Source: Acidobacteriota bacterium
Lineage (GTDB): Bacteria > Acidobacteriota > UBA4820 > DSQY01
Reading direction: 5' to 3'
Length of the DNA: 12,007 nucleotides
NCBI GenBank assembly: GCA_021814085.1
Contig: JAKAJA010000024.1
Coordinates: 1-12,007 of the forward strand
Below are positions 5,909 through 12,007 of the stretch, in pieces (positions within the stretch are counted from its first letter, which is position 1; each line of letters opens with the position of its first letter). The notes under the pieces were generated by a model. The model did not search any database, had not been told where the DNA came from, and worked only from the letters and a program-made list of their open reading frames with translations. A program made the position numbers and the translations under genes.

Positions 5909-6568
5909 CAAGAAATGGACAGCAAGGGGAACGCCAGCCAGAGCGGCAGGGAACCTTACGAAGTGGAATGCCACGCGTGCGGGAAGCCCTTCAACGCGGC
6001 GCGCGCCCCCTGGTGCTCGTGCCTGACCAACCTCCGGACCCTCGTCTGCCCCGCCTGCGGCGCGTGCTTCTGCGCCGCTCCCAAAGGGTACCGGGACCGG
6101 TTCTGGGCCCAGGCACCGCAGGATCTCAGCCGGCGCCGCTTCGAAGAGAAGACGGCCCCCTTCGAACCCCTCCAGATTTCCAGCCCGGGGGAATTGAGGC
6201 GCCCCATCGTCCTCGTGGCCGACGACGAGCGCGTCATCTTGCGGCTCGCCACGAAGGTCCTGGGCGGCCTCGGGTACTCCGTGCTCACGGCGAAAGACGG
6301 CGCGGAAGCGCTGAAAGTGGCCCAGGCAGTGCGTCCCGACCTCGTCCTCACGGACGCCCTCATGCCCAGGATGGACGGCCGCGAAGTGTGCAAGCGGCTC
6401 AAGTCGGACCCTCGGACATCGTCCATCAAGGTCATCATCATGACCTCCACCTACACGGCCTCCAGGTACAAGACGGAGGCCATGGCCGCCTACCGGGCCG
6501 ACGGGTACCTCAACAAACCCGTCGACTTCAAGGTGCTCAAGGAACTCTTGCGCCAGCAGCTCTCCTAA
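5900..6568 (+). CDS. Response regulator with N-terminal zinc ribbon
   Basis: This protein has 222 residues from ATG 5900; ATG 5915 (MDSKGN) is an alternative start. Residues about 20-60 hold eight cysteines in zinc-ribbon spacing: C24-x2-C27, C39-x-C41, C50-x2-C53 and C56-x-C58. A conserved-looking AAPKGYRDRFWAQAPQDLSRRR helix follows (59-80). A CheY-like receiver fills 102-222: acidic pocket D108-D109, phospho-acceptor D152 in LVLTDALMP, T182 in IIMTS, and K206 in YLNKPVD. All catalytic residues are present, so it should accept phosphate from a histidine kinase. No DNA-binding or enzymatic output domain follows the receiver, so output must be through the ribbon or by protein contact. No kinase gene is adjacent. 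It is transcribed divergently from the hydrolase. Confidence 0.88.
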   Translation: MYNQEMDSKGNASQSGREPYEVECHACGKPFNAARAPWCSCLTNLRTLVCPACGACFCAAPKGYRDRFWAQAPQDLSRRRFEEKTAPFEPLQISSPGELRRPIVLVADDERVILRLATKVLGGLGYSVLTAKDGAEALKVAQAVRPDLVLTDALMPRMDGREVCKRLKSDPRTSSIKVIIMTSTYTASRYKTEAMAAYRADGYLNKPVDFKVLKELLRQQLS

Positions 6569-6621
6569 CGGGCCGTTTCATCCATGCGGATCCCCTTCCC
6601 GGTCCTTCCCATGGGCTGTGG

Positions 6622-6627
6622 TAAAAT
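6622..6627 (+). promoter_or_regulatory. Possible -10 element of glnS
   Basis: TAAAAT lies 70 bases before the chosen glnS start, and I see no clear -35. If transcription starts near 6634, the upstream in-frame ATG at 6584 is excluded, in agreement with the ribosome-binding-site evidence for 6698. The rest of the 129-base gap 6569-6697 shows no terminator for the response-regulator gene. Confidence 0.3.
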
Positions 6628-6697
6628 TCAGCTCTGCTTTGGCGAAGGGAACCCATTGCCTTCAAGCCCTTTAGCAGCCTGTCTGAGGTGTGACGTG

Positions 6698-8452
6698 ATG
6701 ACAACCCGAGACCCTGGATCCGTGGACAAGGTAACTGCAGGCGACGCCAAAGCGCCTGGCCGCTCCCCCGATTTCATCCGGGAGATCGTGGCCCACGACG
6801 TTGGCGAGGCCGTGGCCGAAGCCGAGAAGGGCGGCGGGGGCTACGCGGTCCGCACGCGCTTCCCCCCCGAGCCCAACGGGTACCTCCACATCGGCCACGC
6901 CAAGTCCATCTGCCTCAACTTCGGCATCGCCAAGGAGTTCGGGGGCCGCTGCAACCTGCGCTTCGACGACACCAACCCGAGCAAGGAGGAGCAGGAGTAC
7001 GTGGACTCCATCATGGAGGACATCCGCTGGCTGGGCTGGGACTGGGGCGAGCACCGCTACTTCGCCAGCGACTACTTCGGCCAGCTCTACGACTGGGCGG
7101 TCCACCTCATCCGGGAGGGCAAGGCCTACGTCTGCGATCTCACCTCCGACGAGGTGCGGCAGTACCGCGGGACCCTCACCGAGCCCGGAAAGGCCAGCCC
7201 CTACCGCGACCGGAGCGTGGAGGAGAACCTGGACCTCTTCGCCCGCATGAAAGGGGGCGAGTTCCCCGACGGCTCCCGCACCCTGCGCGCCAAGATCGAC
7301 ATGGCCCACCCCAACATCAGCATGCGCGACCCGGTCCTCTACCGCATCCTCCGCGCGACCCACCACCGCACGGGCGACGACTGGTGCATCTATCCCATGT
7401 ATGACTACGCCCACGGGCAGTCCGACGCCATCGAGGGGATCACCCACTCCATCTGCACCCTGGAGTTCGAGGCGCACCGGCCCCTCTACGAGTGGTTCAT
7501 CGAGAACCTGCCCGTGCCCGCGAGGCCCCGCCAGTACGAGTTCGCGCGCCTCAACCTCACGTACACCGTCCTGAGCAAGCGCAAGCTCCTCGAGCTCGTG
7601 AGCAAGGGCTACGTCTCGGGCTGGGACGACCCCCGCATGCCCACCCTCGCGGGCTTCCGCCGCCGAGGCTACACGCCCGAGTCCATCCGCGCCCTCTGCG
7701 ACAAGGTGGGGGTGGCCAAGACCAACAGCGTGGTGGACCTGGCCCTCCTGGAGGAGTGCCTGCGCGACGACCTGAACAAGCGGGCCCTGCGCCGCATGGC
7801 CGTCTTGAGGCCCCTGAAGGTCGTCCTGGAGAACTACCCCGAGGGCCAGGTGGAGGAGTTCGACCTCAACAACAATCCCGAGGATCCCTCCGCCGGGACG
7901 CGCAAGGTGCCTTTCTCCAAGGTCCTCTACGTGGAGCGCGAGGACTTCATGGAGGACCCGCCCAAGAAGTTCTTCCGCCTCACACCGGGGCGCGAAGTGC
8001 GCCTGCGCGGGGCCTACCTCGTCACCTGCACGGGGGTGGTGAAGGACGCCTCGGGCGAGGTGGCGGAGCTCCGCTGCACCGTGGACCTCTCCACCAAGGG
8101 CGGGACGGCCCCCGACGGGCGCTCCCCCAAGGCCACCCTCCACTGGGTCTCCGCGGCGCACGCCGTAGACGCGGAGCTGCGCCTCTACGACCGCCTCTTC
8201 CGGGCCGAGAACCCCGACAAGTACCCCGAGGGCCAGGACTACAAGGTGAACCTGAACCCCGAGTCCCTCGTGACCCTCACGGGCTGCAAGCTCGAGCCGA
8301 GCCTTGCCGGGGCCAAGCCCGGTGACCGCTTCCAGTTCGAGCGCCAGGGCTACTTCTGCTGCGACAGGGACTCGAAAGACGGGGCGACGGTCTTCAACCG
8401 CACCGTCACCCTCAAGGACAGCTGGGCCAGGATGCAGGCGAGGAGCCGGTGA
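6698..8452 (+). CDS. glnS: Glutaminyl-tRNA synthetase
   Basis: This class I aminoacyl-tRNA synthetase ligates glutamine to tRNA(Gln) with ATP in the cytoplasm. The 584-residue reading starts at ATG 6698, with GAGGTG 7 bases upstream. The in-frame ATG at 6584 would add 38 residues of non-conserved sequence. The length compares with about 554 in E. coli GlnRS. Motifs are PPEPNGYLHIGHAKSICLNF (56-75, HIGH at 64-67), RFDDTNPSKEEQEYVDSI (88-105), CDLTSDEVRQYRGTLTEPG (146-164), FPDGSRTLRAKIDM (189-202), YPMYDYAHGQSDAIEGITHS (232-251), and the KMSKS-type loop VLSKRKL (291-297). The C-terminal beta-barrel anticodon-binding region (about 355-575) includes ENPDKYPEGQDYKVNLNPES and GYFCCDRDS. These are GlnRS rather than GluRS features, so the cell can charge tRNA(Gln) directly. 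The gene is intact. The propeller gene starts 25 bases downstream with no terminator between. Confidence 0.97.
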   Translation: MTTRDPGSVDKVTAGDAKAPGRSPDFIREIVAHDVGEAVAEAEKGGGGYAVRTRFPPEPNGYLHIGHAKSICLNFGIAKEFGGRCNLRFDDTNPSKEEQEYVDSIMEDIRWLGWDWGEHRYFASDYFGQLYDWAVHLIREGKAYVCDLTSDEVRQYRGTLTEPGKASPYRDRSVEENLDLFARMKGGEFPDGSRTLRAKIDMAHPNISMRDPVLYRILRATHHRTGDDWCIYPMYDYAHGQSDAIEGITHSICTLEFEAHRPLYEWFIENLPVPARPRQYEFARLNLTYTVLSKRKLLELVSKGYVSGWDDPRMPTLAGFRRRGYTPESIRALCDKVGVAKTNSVVDLALLEECLRDDLNKRALRRMAVLRPLKVVLENYPEGQVEEFDLNNNPEDPSAGTRKVPFSKVLYVEREDFMEDPPKKFFRLTPGREVRLRGAYLVTCTGVVKDASGEVAELRCTVDLSTKGGTAPDGRSPKATLHWVSAAHAVDAELRLYDRLFRAENPDKYPEGQDYKVNLNPESLVTLTGCKLEPSLAGAKPGDRFQFERQGYFCCDRDSKDGATVFNRTVTLKDSWARMQARSR

Positions 8453-8477
8453 GGCGGCCGCAAGGAAGGTGAGCGGA

Positions 8478-10835
8478 ATGCGAAGGCCCTTTTTCAAGTT
8501 TGTCGTTGCATCCATCCTGCTCGGTTTCGTTGGGACGGCGAACGCGAAGGCCGCCGGACCGGCAGACTACTGCGACCCCCAATGGCAGATTGGGGACAAA
8601 ATGCCTCCTCCTATTCTTACCAGAGCCTTGATATTTGACGGACAGCGCTTCATGGCTTTCGGCGAATTGGGGACAATCTTAACCAGCAACGACGGGGAGA
8701 CCTGGTCTTGGCATCCCAGGCTTGATGCCGGCAGTGCGGCGCCAAAATATGCCCTCTACGGCAATGGCCGGTATTTCATCGGTCCTTCTCTTGCCTTGAG
8801 CCTGGACGGACAACGTTGGGAGGGGACAACCCTTCCTGCTTTTTACACCAGCATTGCTTTTGCGGGAAACTTCTTTTTCGCTCTGGGCTCTTCTACTTAT
8901 ATCTACGTGAGCAAAGATACGTTGCATTGGTGGGGCGTACCCAGCCTGCCCGCGGGCGTCACGCTGACCTGCGTCGCCTATGATTCGTTAACTGAAAGAT
9001 ATGTAGCGGGATCAACGACGGGAGACGTGGCAATCAGTCCAGATGGCATGAACTGGACTTGGTATCCGACGCCTGAGTTGGGCTCAATTTCTGCACTTAT
9101 CAACGGTGGTGGGCGCTGGCTGGCAATCAAGAATGTGCAATCGGGGAAAGTACTACTTGGTAGCGGCGATGGAGAGAATTGGCAGGTACTTCAGACCCCA
9201 GAAATCGGCCAAGGACCCATCGCGTATGGAGCAGGCCGATTCGTTGCCTTTACGGGCTTTGGAGGCTATGGCTCCTCCAATGGGATGGTGAGTTTGGACG
9301 GCGTCAGTTGGATTGCAATACCATCCTGGACATCGCAACCGGTGTTGGCTCTGGCCTATGGCGCGGGACGTTTTGTTGCGGCCACATACATGGGGGAGAT
9401 ATGGGCGAGCTCCGATGGTTTCTCCTGGCACCCTACAGGCACGGGAAATTGTCTTCCGTCGTTTTCCCGCGTCTTTCGCCTGGGAGCGCCCCCGGCTTTC
9501 TATGCGGTAGGGTGGAACGGACAATATGAAATTGGCATATGGCGAAGCGAAGACGGCATAGCCTGGACCGTTGTGTGGAAAGGCCCACACAATCTTGTGG
9601 CAATAGCTTACGGAGGTGGCCTATTTGTCGCCGTGAATGGCCAAGGCCTCATCCTTTCTAGTGCGGATGGCGTCACCTGGGAAATCGTGAGGCCTCGGGA
9701 CAATCAATCTCCCATGATAGACGCCGTCTGTTACGGAGGAGGCCATTTCGTAGCCGTTGGAAGCGCAGGCTACGGTTTGTGGAGCCCAGACGGGAAGAAT
9801 TGGACTCTATTTCCTACCCCTGATCCACGTGGGAATTTGACCACACACGCGCTCGCTTATGGTGCTGGGCGGTTTGTATTGGGAGCGGTAGGGCACAGTC
9901 TCTATTCCAGCCCAGATGGCCTCTCTTGGGAGAAGGTTTGGGATGGGGGTTCGTCAACATTTAAAGCCGTAGTCTATGGAGATCAGGGATTTATTGCGGG
10001 ACCGAGCCAGGATCTCGATCATCCCGGCTGCCTTATCAGCCCGGATGGCGTGCACTGGCAAACCAGTGATCCATTCCTGTTTAACTTCAACGTCGCGTGG
10101 TACTTGAACAAGCGCTACATGGTTTTGAGCGAAACTGCTGAGATATTCGTAAGTAGTAATGGGGTCCAGTGGTCCCATGAGCCGTCATCTTTCCCGTTTT
10201 ACCCGGTGGACCTCATGTGGGACGGAGAAAAGCTTGTCGGATTCGGAAGAACCGACGAGGGCTGCGTGCTCCGGTTCTCTGGTGAGAATTGCATGCCATC
10301 CGTGACAGGTCTTTCACCGGCGAACGGTCCGACCGATGGCGGCACGAACGTCGCGATTTCTGGGCATTCCCTGTCAGACGTGAGCGCCGTCTACTTCGGT
10401 GATGTTCCCGCAGCCAGCTTCAACGTGGTCTCCGACGAGCTGATAATGGCTGTTACTCCCAGCCATGACCGAATCGCAGCGTGGGTTAACGTAGAATCAC
10501 CAGCCGGGCGTTCGGTCGCGGTTTCTGGAGCATCCTACACATTCGAGTCTCCAACTCCGTACTTTGACATTGCGAGGATTGACTGGTTGGCCTCGAAGCC
10601 TTCTCTCGTGATCAGCGGTTTCGGATTTCATCGGGATTGTATTGTGCGGATCAATGGGGTAAGGGTTCCCAAGTTGAAGATGAAGCCGGTAGCAGGTGGA
10701 GTATTGCAGGCCATAGTGACCGGGGGGGCGGCGTTAAGAGCATTGCTTCCCAAGGGAACTGTTGTTGCCGTTACTCTTGACAATCCTGGCAACCCCTTGA
10801 TGACGGCCATCGGCCTGTTTAAGAGAACCAAGTGA
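8478..10835 (+). CDS. Secreted beta-propeller repeat protein with TIG-like domain
   Basis: This protein has 785 residues from ATG 8478 (AAGGAAGGTGAG upstream); the longer frame from 8304 lies inside glnS. Residues 1-23 are a signal peptide (FVVASILLGFVGTANA). Then 13 repeats averaging about 41 residues follow the pattern YGxGRFVAV..G.I..S-x-DG-x-x-W. Their S-x-D/N-G-x-x-W ends lie at residues 70, 108, 145, 187, 229, 272, 311, 357, 395, 436, 478, 521 and 559. A degenerate 14th unit lies at about 578-605. The pattern resembles Asp-box (BNR) or sialidase-type propeller blades, and 14 units would make two seven-bladed propellers. Residues about 607-690 (PSVTGLSPANGPTDGGTNVAISG) are an IPT/TIG immunoglobulin-like domain; about 691-785 may be a second beta domain. 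There are no catalytic residues of sialidases, so binding or a surface role is likely. Its GC content is clearly below that of its neighbours. Its stop overlaps the next gene by GTGA. Confidence 0.85.
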   Translation: MRRPFFKFVVASILLGFVGTANAKAAGPADYCDPQWQIGDKMPPPILTRALIFDGQRFMAFGELGTILTSNDGETWSWHPRLDAGSAAPKYALYGNGRYFIGPSLALSLDGQRWEGTTLPAFYTSIAFAGNFFFALGSSTYIYVSKDTLHWWGVPSLPAGVTLTCVAYDSLTERYVAGSTTGDVAISPDGMNWTWYPTPELGSISALINGGGRWLAIKNVQSGKVLLGSGDGENWQVLQTPEIGQGPIAYGAGRFVAFTGFGGYGSSNGMVSLDGVSWIAIPSWTSQPVLALAYGAGRFVAATYMGEIWASSDGFSWHPTGTGNCLPSFSRVFRLGAPPAFYAVGWNGQYEIGIWRSEDGIAWTVVWKGPHNLVAIAYGGGLFVAVNGQGLILSSADGVTWEIVRPRDNQSPMIDAVCYGGGHFVAVGSAGYGLWSPDGKNWTLFPTPDPRGNLTTHALAYGAGRFVLGAVGHSLYSSPDGLSWEKVWDGGSSTFKAVVYGDQGFIAGPSQDLDHPGCLISPDGVHWQTSDPFLFNFNVAWYLNKRYMVLSETAEIFVSSNGVQWSHEPSSFPFYPVDLMWDGEKLVGFGRTDEGCVLRFSGENCMPSVTGLSPANGPTDGGTNVAISGHSLSDVSAVYFGDVPAASFNVVSDELIMAVTPSHDRIAAWVNVESPAGRSVAVSGASYTFESPTPYFDIARIDWLASKPSLVISGFGFHRDCIVRINGVRVPKLKMKPVAGGVLQAIVTGGAALRALLPKGTVVAVTLDNPGNPLMTAIGLFKRTK

Positions 10836-10965
10836 ATCGCATTGGGAAAATCAAAGGGGGATTCAAGGGTTTGGCAATTGCCTCCATCCAACGAGCCGCC
10901 GTCCTCTTCTTGACCTTGCTGGTCTGTGGCTCCCTACTGCTCGCAGCCGTTCCTATCGAACCGCA
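8478..10965. other. Low-GC block, possible acquired segment
   Basis: Bases 9001-9060 have 32 G/C of 60, against 43 of 60 at 7501-7560 in glnS. Codons rare in the neighbours (TTA, ATA, AGA) appear throughout. The change is abrupt: it begins within about 30 bases of the glnS stop and ends about 130 bases into the amidotransferase-like gene, where GC-rich codon use returns. No direct repeats, integrase or tRNA mark the borders. Confidence 0.6.
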
Positions 10966-12007
10966 GACGACCGCACTCAAGGTGGGCGTGTTCAAAGGCC
11001 ACGGCGCCTCGGCGGGCAGCATCCAGAACGCCTTCGAGGCCCTTCGGATTGACCCCGCCATTCGCCCGTCCCTCGTGAGCGCCGCGGAGATCCAGGCGGG
11101 GGCACTGGACAAGCTGGACGTGATCGTCTTCCCCGGCGGGGGAGGCGGGCGCGAGTTCACGGACCTGGGAGACGCGGGTGCGGCCCTCGTGCGGGATTTC
11201 GTGCTGAACAAGGGTAAGGGCGCCGTGGGCCTCTGCGCCGGGGCGTACCTCCTCTCCGACACCCCAGGCTACGCGTGCCTCCACCTCTGTCCCATGAAGG
11301 CCATCGACCGCGAGCACGACGAGCGGGGCCACGGCCTCATCGCTTACGCGCCCACTCCCGAGGGCCTCGCCTTCTTCCCCGAGCTCAAGGGGTGGGGCGA
11401 CGGGCGCATCTTCTACTACGAAGGCCCCATCCTCGTTCCCGCCGGTGAGGGCCCTCCGGCCTGCACCGTGCTGGCCACCATGGTGAGCGACGTCCATCTC
11501 GAGAACGATGCCCCCGCGGGCATGACGCCTGGGCGCCCGCTGTTTGTGAGCGCGGAGGCGGGCAAGGGGCGCGTCTTCCTCTCCTCGGGGCACCCCGAGG
11601 CGACCCCCGGATTGCGCTGGATGGTCTGCCGGGCCGCGCGCTGGACGGCCCGGAGGGAGCCGGTTTCTTACACGGCAGCCGTGGTCCGGCCGGGATTACT
11701 TGGCAATGACATCCTCTACGACAAGGCCCTCCGGGACGAGGAGGCCAGCCTTTTCCAAACCCTCATGTACGGCGCATCGGACGCCCGGTGCGCGGCCATC
11801 CACCGCCTGGTGGACATCCGAAGCTGGGACGGGCCCCTCTGGATCCGGGGCTTTGTGCGCTCCTCCGCGCCCGAGGTGCGCGTCTGCGCCGCGCGGGCCT
11901 TCGTGGAGCTGGAGTGGACGGCGGGCATCCCGGACCTCGAAGAGGCCGTTCGCGTCGAGCAGGACAAAGTGGTCCGGGCGGACTTGGCCGCGTGCCTCGG
12001 CCGTCTC
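10832..12007 (+). CDS. Exported BPL_N/class I glutamine amidotransferase-like protein, partial
   Basis: The gene starts at GTG 10832, overlapping the propeller gene stop as GTGA, and runs off the window after 392 open codons. TTG 10871 behind AAAGGGGG is an alternative start. Residues about 13-40 (IQRAAVLFLTLLVCGSLLLAAV) are a signal peptide or membrane anchor. Residues about 48-275 form a class I glutamine-amidotransferase/DJ-1-like domain of the type at the N-terminus of biotin-protein ligases (BPL_N): VGVFKGHGAS (51-60), LDVIVFPGGGGG (95-106), nucleophile elbow GLCAGAYLL (133-141, C135), and SSGHPEATPG (251-260, H254 and E256 as the His-Glu pair). The Cys-His-Glu set is complete. Residues about 303-392 are helical, with HEAT-like character (DARCAAIHRLVDI, PEVRVCAARAFVEL). 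No biotin-ligase domain is seen. The substrate is unknown; export argues against a glutamine-dependent synthase. Confidence 0.78.
   Translation, partial: MNRIGKIKGGFKGLAIASIQRAAVLFLTLLVCGSLLLAAVPIEPQTTALKVGVFKGHGASAGSIQNAFEALRIDPAIRPSLVSAAEIQAGALDKLDVIVFPGGGGGREFTDLGDAGAALVRDFVLNKGKGAVGLCAGAYLLSDTPGYACLHLCPMKAIDREHDERGHGLIAYAPTPEGLAFFPELKGWGDGRIFYYEGPILVPAGEGPPACTVLATMVSDVHLENDAPAGMTPGRPLFVSAEAGKGRVFLSSGHPEATPGLRWMVCRAARWTARREPVSYTAAVVRPGLLGNDILYDKALRDEEASLFQTLMYGASDARCAAIHRLVDIRSWDGPLWIRGFVRSSAPEVRVCAARAFVELEWTAGIPDLEEAVRVEQDKVVRADLAACLGRL

Noticed and set aside
6608..6690. Riboswitch or T-box leader ahead of glnS
   Set aside because: The gap is short, shows only weak pairing (GAAGG/CCTTC) and contains no T-box sequence or terminator.
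8304..8477. Longer start for the propeller gene
   Set aside because: The extra 58 residues overlap glnS in another frame, are Ser/Arg/Ala-rich and would bury the signal peptide; ATG 8478 has a good ribosome-binding site.
6671..8515. A 614-codon open frame on the minus strand opposite glnS
   Set aside because: It is a low-complexity Val/Gly/Ala/Leu-rich translation typical of the antisense frame of a GC-rich gene, with no motif, while the plus strand encodes an unmistakable GlnRS.
1..12007. tRNA, rRNA, CRISPR array, insertion sequence or phage genes
   Set aside because: Reading both strands showed no cloverleaf with a tRNA T-arm, no regularly spaced repeats, and no transposase, integrase or capsid motif.

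Overview
The window is a GC-rich bacterial chromosome segment. One hand-counted 60-base line of glnS has 43 G/C. It encodes a periplasmic phosphate-type binding protein next to a probable porin, so the cell is Gram-negative (diderm). The HD-GYP protein, the zinc-ribbon response regulator and the base composition would fit groups such as Acidobacteriota or Myxococcota. That placement is a guess, because no marker gene decides it.

Left half (1-5842): all genes lie on the minus strand. In transcription order they are an alpha/beta hydrolase (5842-5027), a GAF plus HD-GYP c-di-GMP phosphodiesterase-like protein (4841-2808), a small exported protein whose start overlaps the HD-GYP stop (2811-2176), a roughly 100-base structured spacer (2041-2140), a TMEM175-type potassium channel (2030-1455), a PstS-like phosphate-binding protein (1304-366) with its own strong promoter (-35 TTGACA, 17-bp spacer, -10 TATTGT), and the N-terminus of a porin-like protein (318-1, cut by the window edge). 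The last two look like a substrate-capture and outer-membrane-entry pair. No pstC, pstA or pstB is visible.

Right half (5900-12007): all genes lie on the plus strand. They are a zinc-ribbon plus receiver response regulator (5900-6568), glutaminyl-tRNA synthetase glnS (6698-8452), a secreted protein with 13-14 beta-propeller-like repeats and a TIG-like domain (8478-10835), and a secreted class-I-glutamine-amidotransferase-like protein of BPL_N type with a helical, HEAT-like tail (10832 to the edge). The last two genes overlap by the four bases GTGA. The propeller gene is visibly poorer in GC than its neighbours, and this low-GC stretch runs through the signal-peptide part of the amidotransferase gene, which suggests an acquired cassette behind glnS. 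This propeller and amidotransferase pair is the best candidate here for an undescribed function.

No rRNA, tRNA, CRISPR array, insertion sequence or integrase was seen. Apart from glnS, most assignments are at family level and come from motifs read by eye.
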